From the NCBI GenBank assembly GCA_010672785.1, contig JAAHFX010000004.1, positions 124,001 through 188,000 of the forward strand: 64,000 nt of DNA, read 5' to 3'. The notes under the pieces were generated by a model. That model had not been told where the DNA came from. It made no database searches and saw only the letters and a program-made list of their open reading frames with translations. Made by a program: the position numbers and the translations under genes. Positions 9,903 through 18,956 of this stretch are shown in pieces (within the stretch, counting starts at the first letter, position 1; every line of letters starts with the position of its first letter). The stretch comes from Sphaerospermopsis sp. SIO1G1 (GTDB lineage: Bacteria; Cyanobacteriota; Cyanobacteriia; Cyanobacteriales; Nostocaceae).

Positions 9903-9969
9903 TTCTAATTTGATATAATTACCCCTTTAAGCTGATAAATATTTACTGATAATTGGAGTAGTATAAGAA

Positions 9970-11853
9970 ATGTGTGGAATTGTTGGATATATAGGAACTC
10001 AATCGGCAACGGAAATATTATTGTCTGGACTGGAAAAGCTGGAGTACAGGGGTTATGATTCGGCTGGTATTGCGACGATTTGGGAAGGTGATATTAGTTG
10101 TGTGCGAGCTAAGGGTAAGTTACTAAATCTGCGTTCCAAGTTAGAACAAATTGAAAACCCTGCTCAAATTGGTATTGGCCACACTCGCTGGGCTACTCAT
10201 GGTAAACCAGAAGAACATAATGCTCATCCCCATATGGATACAGCTTTGCGGATAGCAGTTGTACAGAATGGAATTATTGAAAATTACCGTGAACTACGGG
10301 AGCAGTTAAAAGCTTTAGGACATAAATTTCGTTCTGAGACTGATACAGAAGTCATACCACATTTAGTTGCAGAGTGTTTAAAACATACTTCTAATTCTGA
10401 AAAGACTTTTTCTACTTCTTTATTATTAGATGCAGTCCGTCAGGCTGTAAGTAAATTAGAAGGTGCTTATGCAATTGCTATTATTTCTGCGGATGATCCT
10501 GATGAGTTAATTGTAGTTCGTCAACAAGCTCCTTTAGTGATTGGTTTTGGCCAAGGTGAATTTTTCTGTGCTTCTGACACTCCCGCCATTGTTCCTTATA
10601 CCCGTGCTGTTTTACCACTGGAGAATGGTGAAATTGCCCGTTTAACGCCTTTAGGAGTAGAAGTTTACAACTTTGCTGGTCATCGCTTGAAGAAACAGCC
10701 CCAGACTTTAAATTGGAATCCCATCATGGTAGAAAAACAGGGATTCAAACATTTTATGCTCAAAGAAATCTATGAGCAACCGGGTGTAGTTAGGTCTTGT
10801 TTAGAAGCTTATTTTCCTAGTGGTTCAGAAATACCCGTAACTTTAGGTCTACCAGAGGATTTTTACGCAGATTTAGAACAAATTCAAATTGTGGCTTGTG
10901 GTACAAGTTGGCACGCAGCTTTAGTTGGTAAGTATTTATTAGAACAAATAGCAGAAATACCCACTCATGTAGAATATGCTTCTGAATTTCGTTATGCACC
11001 AGTTCCTTTAATGGCTAATACTTTAACAGTTGGAGTCACTCAATCAGGTGAAACTGCGGATACACTGGCAGCTTTAAGTATGGAAAAGAACCGCAGGCAA
11101 GGTAAGGAACCTAAATATCAACCACGGCTTTTAGGTATTACCAACCGCCCAGAAAGCACATTAGGACAGATGGTAGGTGATATTATTAACACTCATGGGG
11201 GAATTGAAATTGGTGTTGCTGCTACTAAAACCTTTATTGCGCAATTGATGGCATTTTATGGCTTGGCTATAGATTTAGCCTATCGTCGGCAAACAATTTC
11301 GCTGGAGAGATTAAACCAAATTATTGCAGGTTTAAAACAATTACCCGCAGAAATTGAATCAATTTTAGAGACACAAGAAAAATATATTGAACAGTTAGTT
11401 CATGAGTTTACAGAAACAAAAGATTTTATTTTTGTAGGCAGAGGAATTAATTTTCCGATTGCTTTAGAAGGGGCTTTAAAATTAAAAGAAATTAGTTATA
11501 TTCATGCCGAAGGTTATCCCGCAGGAGAGATGAAACATGGCCCAATTGCATTATTAGATAATAAAGTTCCTGTAGTTGCGATCGCCATGCCTGGGATTGT
11601 ATATGAAAAGGTAATTTCTAATGCCCAGGAAGCAAAAGCAAGAGATTCTAGATTAATAGGTGTAACTTCTGTAAATGATGAAGAAGCGGCGGAAATATTT
11701 AATGATTTAATTCCTGTACCGGAAGTGGAAGAGATTTTGTCACCAATTCTCTCAGTTATTCCTGTGCAATTGTTAGCTTATCATATTGCGGCTAGGAAAG
11801 GTTTAGATGTAGATCAGCCCAGGAATTTAGCTAAGTCGGTAACGGTGGAATAA
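9970..11853 (+). CDS. glmS: Glutamine--fructose-6-phosphate aminotransferase (isomerizing)
   Basis: A 627-residue enzyme making glucosamine-6-phosphate from fructose-6-phosphate and glutamine, the first step toward UDP-GlcNAc for peptidoglycan. Cys2 (MCGIVGYIG) is the glutaminase nucleophile after Met removal. The class II amidotransferase domain spans about 1-225 with the GIGHTRWATHG motif. Two SIS sugar-isomerase domains follow (about 295-430 and 475-610), with CGTSWHAALVGKY and VTQSGETADTLAAL. The C-terminus PRNLAKSVTVE is canonical and complete. I see no glmS ribozyme in the short leader. The gene supplies the same pathway as mraY later in the window. Confidence 0.98.
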   Translation: MCGIVGYIGTQSATEILLSGLEKLEYRGYDSAGIATIWEGDISCVRAKGKLLNLRSKLEQIENPAQIGIGHTRWATHGKPEEHNAHPHMDTALRIAVVQNGIIENYRELREQLKALGHKFRSETDTEVIPHLVAECLKHTSNSEKTFSTSLLLDAVRQAVSKLEGAYAIAIISADDPDELIVVRQQAPLVIGFGQGEFFCASDTPAIVPYTRAVLPLENGEIARLTPLGVEVYNFAGHRLKKQPQTLNWNPIMVEKQGFKHFMLKEIYEQPGVVRSCLEAYFPSGSEIPVTLGLPEDFYADLEQIQIVACGTSWHAALVGKYLLEQIAEIPTHVEYASEFRYAPVPLMANTLTVGVTQSGETADTLAALSMEKNRRQGKEPKYQPRLLGITNRPESTLGQMVGDIINTHGGIEIGVAATKTFIAQLMAFYGLAIDLAYRRQTISLERLNQIIAGLKQLPAEIESILETQEKYIEQLVHEFTETKDFIFVGRGINFPIALEGALKLKEISYIHAEGYPAGEMKHGPIALLDNKVPVVAIAMPGIVYEKVISNAQEAKARDSRLIGVTSVNDEEAAEIFNDLIPVPEVEEILSPILSVIPVQLLAYHIAARKGLDVDQPRNLAKSVTVE

Positions 11854-11861
11854 TAGAGTAG

Positions 11862-11885
11862 TGCAAGCATATTGCTTGCATTCTT
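11862..11885 (+). terminator. Terminator-like hairpin after glmS
   Basis: A perfect 7-bp stem TGCAAGC (11862-11868) and GCTTGCA (11874-11880) with a 5-base loop, followed by TTCTT, starting 8 bases after the glmS stop codon. Confidence 0.6.
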
Positions 11886-11915
11886 AATCTAAATTAATTT
11901 ACAAACAGCTTACTC

Positions 11916-12006
11916 AGGACTTACGCAAAACCTATTCCAAAAACTGTCATTGCGACGTAAGGAAGCAATCTCAAACCCCAAGATTTCGTAAAAATGCGTA
12001 AGTCCT
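11916..12006 (+). repeat. Repeat family B copy (MITE-like), reference copy
   Basis: Terminal inverted repeats AGGACTTACGCA and TGCGTAAGTCCT enclose a core containing GTCATTGCGACGTAAGGAAG and CAATCTCAAACCCC. About 91 bp. This is the best-preserved copy with long near-perfect ends. Confidence 0.92.
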
Positions 12007-12027
12007 ATTACTATCAAATACAAATTA

Positions 12028-12150
12028 CAGCAGATTTCATCTTGGTGAGGTACACTGTTGGCAGGCAAGATGCCCACCCCACACAAGATGCCCATCCCAC
12101 AAAAGTTGAATTTTTGAGACTGTACCTCATTAACCTCGAATTTGCTGTAT
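12028..12150 (-). repeat. Repeat family A copy, reversed
   Basis: Ends ACAGCAGATTT and TTTGCTGT, flanked by TA on both sides. The core GGCAGGCAAGATGCCCACCC is in the opposite orientation to most other copies. GAGGTAC and GTACCTC form the internal inverted pair. The 11854-12408 gap otherwise holds the glmS terminator, B copies and a hairpin, and no gene. Confidence 0.88.
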
Positions 12151-12182
12151 ATGTAGAAATAACTTCATTTGTTTCATAAATA

Positions 12183-12240
12183 TAGGAGTTACGCACAAGC
12201 TATGGAATAATCGAACCACTCCAGGCACAGAGAACACAGA
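12183..12240. repeat. Partial family B-prime repeat
   Basis: AGGAGTTACGCACAAGCTATGG, then GAACCACTCCAGGCACAGAG: the reverse of the left-hand part of the copy at 41573-41665, lacking the second end. Confidence 0.6.
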
Positions 12241-12311
12241 TACTTGGATTTTTGTATATATTTGTACAGGTTTGTCTAGTAAATTGTCAACTTAGGACAA
12301 GCTCCAATGAT

Positions 12312-12368
12312 ATAATTCTTAAACCATATCAAGTTCTCAAAAAAGTCTTGGTTTGATATGAGAATTAT
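12312..12368 (+). promoter_or_regulatory. Imperfect hairpin upstream of the hydrolase gene
   Basis: ATAATTCT (12312-12319) pairs with AGAATTAT (12361-12368) and ATATCAA (12326-12332) with TTGATAT (12353-12359), with a bulge between. It sits 40-97 bases before the start codon at 12409. It could be a regulatory leader or a binding site for a dimeric regulator; this is inference. Confidence 0.35.
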
Positions 12369-12408
12369 GTCCTCATCAATCCCTAACCTTCAAAGGAGAT
12401 AAGTTGTA

Positions 12409-13221
12409 ATGCAGCCCAAAATGCTACAACTTCCGCTACAGAAAATTGCTTATTATGAAAGTTATGGCACAGGTAAACCTATAATTCTGATTCATGGCAA
12501 TTCCTCTTCTGGGCTATCATATCAGAAACAATTTAATAGCCCCCTGGGTGCAAAATATCGTCTGATAGCTATTGACTTACCAGGTCACGGTTACTCTGAA
12601 CCATTTGCGGAAATGTCCGCATACAGTATACCAGGATACGCTGCTGTTGTTGCTGCTACTGCGGAAGCATTGGATGTGCAAGATGCGATTTTTGTCGGTT
12701 CGAGTCTGGGTGGTCATATTATTTTGGAAGCTCAGTCCCAACTACCACAAGCACAAGGTTTAGTCATCTTTGGAACACCGCCACTGGCTACTGTACTGGC
12801 AATAGAAGAACTATTTTTACCAAATGAAGCTTTGAAGATAGGTTTCAAAGCTGACATCTCCGTAGAAGAGGCACAGGCTTATGCTACATCCTTTTTTGCG
12901 CCTGGTGTACCAGTTCCCCAAACCCCTTTCATAAATGATATTCTGCGGACAGATGGTAAGGCGCGAGCCGGTTTAGCCGCCAGCGTTACACAGAATGCTT
13001 ATGAGGATGAGGTTGAAATTGTTGCTAATCTACCAATTCCACTGGCAATTTTTCATGGGCAAGAAGAGCAATTGGTCAATGAACTTTATTTTGACAAGTT
13101 GACAATACCCACTCTGTGGCAAAATCAAGTTCAAGTGATTGCTGGTGCAGGACACGTCCCCCATTGGGAAACACCTGAGCGTTTCAATGAGTTATTGGAA
13201 AACTTTATGATGTCAGTGTAA
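12409..13221 (+). CDS. Alpha/beta-fold hydrolase
   Basis: A 270-residue alpha/beta hydrolase. The oxyanion segment is IHGNSSSG (28-35), the nucleophile elbow is GSSLG (97-101, S99), and the C-terminal catalytic histidine lies in AGHVPHWETPERF. The likely acid is in the strand before it (IFHGQEEQ, where a Glu or Gln replaces the usual Asp). The substrate cannot be told from the sequence. A clear AAGGAGAT ribosome-binding site stands 9 bases before the ATG. The gene is monocistronic, with a hairpin leader upstream. Confidence 0.88.
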   Translation: MQPKMLQLPLQKIAYYESYGTGKPIILIHGNSSSGLSYQKQFNSPLGAKYRLIAIDLPGHGYSEPFAEMSAYSIPGYAAVVAATAEALDVQDAIFVGSSLGGHIILEAQSQLPQAQGLVIFGTPPLATVLAIEELFLPNEALKIGFKADISVEEAQAYATSFFAPGVPVPQTPFINDILRTDGKARAGLAASVTQNAYEDEVEIVANLPIPLAIFHGQEEQLVNELYFDKLTIPTLWQNQVQVIAGAGHVPHWETPERFNELLENFMMSV

Positions 13222-13345
13222 ACCTGACCTGTTCCCTGTTCTTGCTTCTCACCATGAAATTATTTTGCACAAAGACTCAACTGATTACTAACAACATTTC
13301 CGTTGGGTTATAACTTAAATTAAAATAGACACCAATGAGTAAACC

Positions 13346-13621
13346 TTAACCATTACAAAATTCATCTAATCTAATTTCTTTCCAAATTTCTGAAACTTGC
13401 CACCCTGTATTACCTACAGAATAAACTAGGGGATTATCTCTAACAGGAATATAATTTGGCAATTGATTATTGATAATTACTTCTTTATTGTCCTCTTCTG
13501 GTTTATCTTCAACTATCTCTTCTATATCATCATTAATTGTGTTGTAAAGATTTTCCTCTTCTGACTCCATACTTTTGATTTTATCGAGAATGAGTTTTTC
13601 AGATTTTTTAATTAGTTTCAT
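13346..13621 (-). CDS. Small acidic hypothetical protein
   Basis: A 91-residue protein with a basic N-terminal helix (MKLIKKSEKLILDKIKSM) and a long acidic stretch (about 18-48: ESEEENLYNTINDDIEEIVE). The C-terminus has aromatic residues (VYSVGNTGWQVSEIWKEI). I recognise no domain. The acidic middle and folded-looking end resemble small cyanobacterial peptides or modified-peptide leaders, but nothing here proves that. It is alone and convergent with the hydrolase gene. Confidence 0.5.
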   Translation of the reverse strand: MKLIKKSEKLILDKIKSMESEEENLYNTINDDIEEIVEDKPEEDNKEVIINNQLPNYIPVRDNPLVYSVGNTGWQVSEIWKEIRLDEFCNG

Positions 13622-14111
13622 ATTTTATCCATTCAAAGTTGTAAAAACTTCACACTACAATTAAGGGATCTTGTCATTAATTTTGAAGCAGACTAGGATA
13701 GTCTTTCAATCATCTGATCAAAAATCCGCACAAAAGTTAAGTAAAGTTTATTTGTACAAAAATACCTTGGGAAATCTAGAATACAACAAAATAGGAGAAA
13801 TATAACTTTTCGAGCCAAAAGAATTTCTTATCAATTGCTGATGTAATCACCGTAGTTAGAGAAGACAGGCTTACAAAAGCAATCCATCAAAGCCAAACCA
13901 CTGGTTCTGACTCAAATCAATTCACCACGTCTGATATCATATCTGTTTGCTTAGTAATTCTTCAGGTATAGCAATTATTGACACCCTGATTTATGATTTT
14001 TGCAATCAATTGACAATGTATTCACAGAACGGTTCAAACATTTTGGGATTTGATGACTCTATTCTTGAATGCTGTCTTGATTTACGTAGCATACTTAAGG
14101 AAATCAAATAG
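13622..14111. other. 490-bp spacer without recognised content
   Basis: AT-rich, with stops in all frames and no member of the repeat families described here. It should contain divergent promoters for the small acidic gene and pdxH. I cannot place them. Confidence 0.5.
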
Positions 14112-14756
14112 ATGGATAAAAACATAGCTGATCTTCGTAAAGACTATACCTTACAAGACTTAGATAAAAAAGATATTGATAATAACCCCTTTGTACAATT
14201 TAAAATCTGGTTTGACCAAGCCATAGCAGCCCAATTACCAGAACCCAATGCCATGACTTTAGCTACATCTACACCAGATGGTAAACCTTCTGCAAGAATG
14301 GTACTCTTAAAAAATTTTGATGAAAGGGGTTTTGTTTTATTCACTAACTATAACAGTCATAAAGGCCAAGAAATAGCTGCAAATCCCCACGCAGCCTTAG
14401 TTTTTTGGTGGGCTGAATTAGAACGTCAAGTCAGAATTGTTGGTAGTGTAGAAAAAATTTCTGCCCAGGAGTCAGATGGATATTTTGAAGTTAGACCTCA
14501 TAATAGTCGTTTAGGTGCTTGGGCTTCTAATCAGAGTGAAGTAATTGCCAATAGGGAAGTTTTGGAAGCACAATTACAAGAACTCCAACGCAAGTATGAA
14601 AATCAATCAGTTCCCAGGCCTCCTCACTGGGGAGGATTTCGGGTAATTCCCCACGAAATAGAATTTTGGCAAGGACGTTCTAGTCGTTTACATGACAGGT
14701 TACTTTATACTCAATTAAATGATGGAAGTTGGAAAATAGAGCGGCTGTCACCTTAA
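14112..14756 (+). CDS. pdxH: Pyridoxamine 5'-phosphate oxidase
   Basis: A 214-residue FMN enzyme oxidising pyridoxine- or pyridoxamine-5'-phosphate to pyridoxal phosphate. FMN-site segments are [20 protein letters not shown] and NYNSHKGQE. The C-terminal signature [20 protein letters not shown], followed by SSRLHDR, binds substrate and is complete. Length is typical. PLP made here would serve speA and thrC in this window, though there is no operon link. Confidence 0.97.
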   Translation: MDKNIADLRKDYTLQDLDKKDIDNNPFVQFKIWFDQAIAAQLPEPNAMTLATSTPDGKPSARMVLLKNFDERGFVLFTNYNSHKGQEIAANPHAALVFWWAELERQVRIVGSVEKISAQESDGYFEVRPHNSRLGAWASNQSEVIANREVLEAQLQELQRKYENQSVPRPPHWGGFRVIPHEIEFWQGRSSRLHDRLLYTQLNDGSWKIERLSP

Positions 14757-14935
14757 TGATTGAGACTGTTGAAGTAACGATGAGTCAAAAAAGGCGGGGG
14801 AGCATCCAAATTTTGCAAAAATAAAGAACCTAGTATCTCAAAAGTCTCTTCTTCCTTCTTTCCTTCGTGTTCTTCGCACCTTCGTGGTTATATCAAATCC
14901 AGTTACATCTGCATGATATTTTTAAAGTCAACATA

Positions 14936-15127
14936 ATGATTAAACTCGATCAATTTTTAAAATTTGTGGGTATTGCTCCAACTGGTGGACAAGCAAAAAT
15001 AATGATTACCAATGGAGAAGTAAAAGTCAATGGTGTTGTTGAAACCAGACGTGGGCGTAAACTATCAGATCACGATACAGTCACAGTCATAGGTAAAACT
15101 TTTTTAGTGGGAGATGTAGTCTCTTAA
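14936..15127 (+). CDS. S4-domain RNA-binding protein (YaaA/RqcP-like)
   Basis: A 63-residue single S4 domain: LDQFLKFVGIAPTGGQAK, then MITNGEVKVNG and RRGRKLSDHDTV. Small stand-alone S4 proteins bind structured RNA; relatives take part in ribosome or stalled-nascent-chain handling. The longer in-frame start at 14867 adds 23 residues with no homology to the family, so MIKLDQFL at 14936 is preferred. A family B repeat begins 33 bases after the stop. Confidence 0.88.
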   Translation: MIKLDQFLKFVGIAPTGGQAKIMITNGEVKVNGVVETRRGRKLSDHDTVTVIGKTFLVGDVVS

Positions 15128-15160
15128 GGTTAGTTCAGGTTAAGGAAATTGATCAGAAAC

Positions 15161-15251
15161 AGGACTTACGCAAAACCTATTCCAAATAGTGTCATTGCGA
15201 CAAAAGGAAGCAATCTCAAACCCCAATATTTCATTAAAATACGTAAGTCCT
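15161..15251 (+). repeat. Repeat family B copy (MITE-like)
   Basis: AGGACTTACGCA at the left and TACGTAAGTCCT at the right, with a GTCATTGCGACAAAAGGAAG core. Same orientation as the 11916 copy. Confidence 0.9.
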
Positions 15252-15368
15252 AAGAAAAAAGAATGTAGAATCCTGGTGCGTTTACGCTAGGCAGTGTCAA
15301 TTTGTATGATTGAAGGTAATTTCCCCAAATTTCTCAATCTCTCCTGTCATTAACCACTCTGTAATCAG

Positions 15369-16445
15369 ATGCGCCGTTCAACCTCTCTACAAAATTTACT
15401 CATTTATGGTTTGAGTGGCCCGATTATTGCCCTTAATGTCTGGCTACTGTCTGTTTTGTTTAGTTACTTCCAAAATCCTATAACTATTCTCAGTATTGCA
15501 GCTATTCTTGCTTTTTTGCTTAATTACCCAGTCCAATTTTTTGAAAAAGTGAGAATTTCTCGGACTACATCAGTAATTATCGTGTTAATAATTACTCTAA
15601 CTCTGCTGACTATGATCGCAGTTATTTTTGTACCATTAGTCATTGAACAGACAGTTCAACTTTTAAATAAAATTCCCGATTGGTTAGCCTCTAGTCAAAA
15701 TAATTTAGAGACTTTACAAACCTTATCAGAAAAAAAAGGTATTCAAATAGATTTAAGTTTAGTTACAGATCAAATTAGTGCTGGTGTGGAAAACCTAGTA
15801 CAACAGATAGCATCTAGCGCTGTGGGATTTGCTGGAACTCTTTTATCAGGAATACTGAATATAGTGTTAGTAATTGTACTAGCTTTTTATATGTTACTAT
15901 ATGGCGATCAAGTGTGGTCTAGTTTTATTCAACTCATGCCATCCAACATTGGTATACCTTTTAGCAAATCACTACAATCCAACTTTCAAAACTTTTTTTT
16001 GGGTCAATTGTTACTAGCTTTCTTGATGGTACTGACTTTAGCACCCACCTTTATGTTTATGGGAGTACCATTTGCTTTATTATTTGCCATTATCATTGGT
16101 ATCTCGGAACTCATACCCTTTGTGGGAGCAACTTTAGGTATAGGGTTAGTCACAATTTTAGTATTGTTACAAAATTTGTGGTTAGCGTTTCCAGTTGCTA
16201 CTGCTGCCATCATTATGCAGCAAATTAAAGATAATCTTTTAGCACCCAAGTTATTAGGTAATTTTACAGGATTGAATCCCCTCTGGATTTTTATATCTAT
16301 TTTAATGGGATTTGAAATAGCTGGACTACTGGGAACACTCGTAGCTGTACCTATAGCTGGTACGATCAAAGGCACTTTTGATGCGATCAAAAAAACCAAG
16401 TATGCAGACTATGTATCTCAATACACAGTTGCTAATGATACATAA
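15369..16445 (+). CDS. AI-2E family transporter (permease)
   Basis: A 358-residue integral membrane protein with about eight hydrophobic segments. The first pair is at about 10-55 and the next at about 62-90; an amphipathic loop covers 95-150, and the remaining helices run from about 155 to 340. The sequence LIPFVGATLGIG and the late LLGTLVAVPIAGTI match the YdiK/PerM/AI-2E exporter family. Members move autoinducer-2 or sodium, or have unknown substrates; in cyanobacteria the substrate is unknown. A second family member lies at 51531-52610. Confidence 0.9.
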   Translation: MRRSTSLQNLLIYGLSGPIIALNVWLLSVLFSYFQNPITILSIAAILAFLLNYPVQFFEKVRISRTTSVIIVLIITLTLLTMIAVIFVPLVIEQTVQLLNKIPDWLASSQNNLETLQTLSEKKGIQIDLSLVTDQISAGVENLVQQIASSAVGFAGTLLSGILNIVLVIVLAFYMLLYGDQVWSSFIQLMPSNIGIPFSKSLQSNFQNFFLGQLLLAFLMVLTLAPTFMFMGVPFALLFAIIIGISELIPFVGATLGIGLVTILVLLQNLWLAFPVATAAIIMQQIKDNLLAPKLLGNFTGLNPLWIFISILMGFEIAGLLGTLVAVPIAGTIKGTFDAIKKTKYADYVSQYTVANDT

Positions 16446-16467
16446 TTAACATAATCAGAAATAATTA

Positions 16468-16637
16468 GGGCTGTCAGTTATCAGTTTTCAGTTATCAGTT
16501 ATCAGTTGTCAGTTGTCAGTTATCAGTTTTCAGTTATCAGTTGTCAGTTGTCAGTTATCACTGTTAACCAGTCACCATTCACCAGTCACCAATCACCAAT
16601 CACCATTCACCATTCACCAATCACCAGTCACTAATCA
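16468..16637. repeat. Tandem heptamer repeats (STRR)
   Basis: About 13 units of AGTTATC/AGTTGTC (16473-16560), then about 9 units of CACCAAT/CACCATT/CACCAGT up to the scpA start. The run reaches to within a few bases of the ATG, so the scpA leader is largely made of repeats. Confidence 0.9.
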
Positions 16638-16639
16638 CT

Positions 16640-17458
16640 ATGGATCAAGATCATCTATTGGCAGCTATTACAAATTTAATTGAACAAGCAGAGCAAGGAG
16701 AAATAGATCCCTGGGATGTGCAAGTAATCGAGGTAATTGATAGATATCTGGAGTTAATGTCGCCAGAAACAACCATGAGAGGTTATGAAAAAGACTTATC
16801 TCAGTCTGGACAGGCTTTTCTCTCTGCATCTATGCTAGTTCTATTTAAAGCAAATACCTTAACACAATTATCTTCCGTAGATAGTACCATAGATAATGTA
16901 TCTGAAGATGCGATGTGGATAAGTGAAACTGGTGAATTACTTCCCATTCCACGTTTGCAACTAGAACGACAATTGCGCCGTCGCCCAGCGGCCATGCCAC
17001 CGCCGAAACGCCGTGTAACCTTGCAAGAGCTAATTGAGCAATTGCAGATTATGGCTAACCAGCTAAAGCGGGTAGAGAAAATTAGCAAACCTCAACCCCC
17101 TAAACGCCAACCGACGATGAAAAAAATGCGGGAGGCGCTAGAACTAGCTCACCAAGAAAACTTAACAGAAGTAGCCTCAGAACTAGAACAGGTACTACAG
17201 CTATCGGCACAAGAGCTAAACTTAACAGAAAACAGTTTAAACCTGGAACAGTTAGTACAGATGTGGCAACAGACAAAACCACTAGAACATGAAAATTCTC
17301 ACCATGATTCAGAAACTGGCCAACTGGTGAGTATTTTTTGGGCTTTGCTGTTATTGTCTGCTCAATCTAAGGTGGAATTATATCAGGAAGAATTTTACCA
17401 AGAGGTGAAAATTCGTTTACTCACCAATTCAGTCGAAGACTGTCAAGCTGTAAACTAA
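16640..17458 (+). CDS. scpA: Segregation and condensation protein A
   Basis: A 272-residue kleisin-family partner of SMC and ScpB in chromosome condensation. The N-terminal segment ITNLIEQAEQGEIDPWDVQV is typical (LIE...IDPWDI), followed by DRYLELM and a region of ARMLLIFKAN-like residues (SMLVLFKANTL). The middle (about 110-200) is charged and probably extended. The C-terminal winged-helix part is shorter and less obvious than in Firmicutes, as is usual for cyanobacterial members. The ATG directly follows a heptamer-repeat block with no clear ribosome-binding site. Confidence 0.9.
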   Translation: MDQDHLLAAITNLIEQAEQGEIDPWDVQVIEVIDRYLELMSPETTMRGYEKDLSQSGQAFLSASMLVLFKANTLTQLSSVDSTIDNVSEDAMWISETGELLPIPRLQLERQLRRRPAAMPPPKRRVTLQELIEQLQIMANQLKRVEKISKPQPPKRQPTMKKMREALELAHQENLTEVASELEQVLQLSAQELNLTENSLNLEQLVQMWQQTKPLEHENSHHDSETGQLVSIFWALLLLSAQSKVELYQEEFYQEVKIRLLTNSVEDCQAVN

Positions 17459-17612
17459 ACCTATTAGTGATTTTTGCTTAAACAGATGCCATACTCACAA
17501 AAAAATGGCACAACTACTGATTCTCGATGATTTATATCTATCATTAAGTAATTCAGTAATACTGAATAAGAAAGTAAAATTAGCTCATGTTTGAGGAAAA
17601 AAATTTAAACTT

Positions 17613-18782
17613 ATGAAAGCAATGATTCTGGCAGCGGGTAAAGGTACTCGTGTACGTCCTATTACATATACCATTCCTAAACCAATGATTCCTATCCTGC
17701 AAAAGCCAGTGATGGAATTTTTGTTAGAACTGTTGCGCCAACATGGTTTTACAGAAATTATGGTAAATGTTAGCCATTTGGCAGAGGAAATAGAAAATTA
17801 TTTCCGTGATGGTCAAAGGTTTGGTGTACAGATTGGTTACTCCTTTGAAGGGAAAATAGATGATGATGGGAAGTTAGTAGGAAAAGCTGTTGGTTCTGCT
17901 GGTGGGATGCGACGTATTCAAGACTTCTCACCTTTCTTTGATGAAACCTTCGTGGTGCTGTGTGGTGATGCCTTAATTGATTTAGATTTAACTGAGGCAG
18001 TTAAATGGCATAAAGCTAAGGGTTCAATCGCTACAATTATTACTAAATCTGTACCCAAGGAAGAGGTTTCTAGTTACGGAGTGGTTGTTACTGATGAAGA
18101 TAACCGGGTAAAAGCATTCCAAGAAAAACCTTCTATGGAGGAAGCTCTCAGCACCAATATCAACACAGGTATTTATATTTTTGAACCAGAAGTCTTTAAA
18201 TATATTCCCTCTGAGACTGAGTATGATATCGGTGGCGAGTTATTCCCAGAGTTAGTAAAAATTGATGCTCCTTTCTATGCCATCCCAATGGATTTTGAGT
18301 GGGTAGATATTGGTAAAGTGCCTGATTACTGGCGAGCTATTCGGGGTGTTTTATTGGGAGAGATTAAGAATGTAGAAATACCTGGTCGTGAGGTAGCACC
18401 TGGTATTTACACTGGTTTAAATGTAGCAGTAAATTGGGATAAAGTTGATATCACTGGACCTGTTTACATTGGTGGTATGACTCGCATTGAAGATGGTGCA
18501 AAAATTGTTGGGCCAGCCATGATTGGTCCTAATTGCTGGATTTGTGGTGGTGCAACGGTAGATAACAGTGTAATCTTTGAATGGTCACGTTTGGGCCCAG
18601 GAGTTCGTCTAGTTGATAAACTCGTATTTGGACGTTATTGTGTGGATAAAACAGGAGCATCTATTGATGTGCAAGCAGCAGCATTAGACTGGTTAATAAC
18701 TGATGCTCGCCAAGATCCTCCATCTCATACACCTTTAGAACGTCAGGCCATTGAAGAGTTATTAGGATCAAATCCTAATTAG
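17613..18782 (+). CDS. Sugar-phosphate nucleotidyltransferase (mannose-1-phosphate guanylyltransferase-type)
   Basis: A 389-residue NDP-sugar synthase. The nucleotide-binding motif is LAAGKGTRVRPITYTIPKPM near the N-terminus, and the sugar/metal site includes VLCGDALIDLDL. The nucleotidyltransferase domain covers about 1-235. The C-terminal part (about 250-365) has left-handed beta-helix hexapeptides (GPVYIGGMTRIEDGAKIVGP, then AMIGPNCWICGG). The length matches the short cyanobacterial form that lacks a fused phosphomannomutase domain. It is usually annotated as mannose-1-phosphate guanylyltransferase, supplying GDP-mannose for polysaccharides; GDP specificity is not provable from sequence alone. 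Confidence 0.92.
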   Translation: MKAMILAAGKGTRVRPITYTIPKPMIPILQKPVMEFLLELLRQHGFTEIMVNVSHLAEEIENYFRDGQRFGVQIGYSFEGKIDDDGKLVGKAVGSAGGMRRIQDFSPFFDETFVVLCGDALIDLDLTEAVKWHKAKGSIATIITKSVPKEEVSSYGVVVTDEDNRVKAFQEKPSMEEALSTNINTGIYIFEPEVFKYIPSETEYDIGGELFPELVKIDAPFYAIPMDFEWVDIGKVPDYWRAIRGVLLGEIKNVEIPGREVAPGIYTGLNVAVNWDKVDITGPVYIGGMTRIEDGAKIVGPAMIGPNCWICGGATVDNSVIFEWSRLGPGVRLVDKLVFGRYCVDKTGASIDVQAAALDWLITDARQDPPSHTPLERQAIEELLGSNPN

Positions 18783-18798
18783 GAGATGCGGAAAAAGT

Positions 18799-18949
18799 GA
18801 CTGGTGACTGGTGACTGGTGACTGGTGACTGGTGACTAGTGATTGGTGACTGGTGATTGGTGACTAGGTAAAAATCTTTTCTCCCCATCACCCCATCACC
18901 CCATCACCCCATCACCCCATCACCCCATCACCCCATCACCCTAACTCCC
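18799..18949. repeat. Tandem repeats between the nucleotidyltransferase and speA
   Basis: A block of GTGACTG/GTGATTG heptamers (about 18800-18866), then eight or so copies of the octamer CATCACCC (about 18886-18942). The two genes are convergent, and these repeats fill nearly the whole gap. Confidence 0.92.
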
Positions 18950-18956
18950 CATCATC

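Noticed and set aside
9607..9969. glmS ribozyme in the glmS leader
   Set aside because: The leader consists mostly of heptamer repeats and is too short and repetitive to hold the ribozyme fold.
18799..18949. Origin-like iterons
   Set aside because: The heptamer and octamer arrays are of the same kind as in many other spacers here and lie between ordinary convergent genes.
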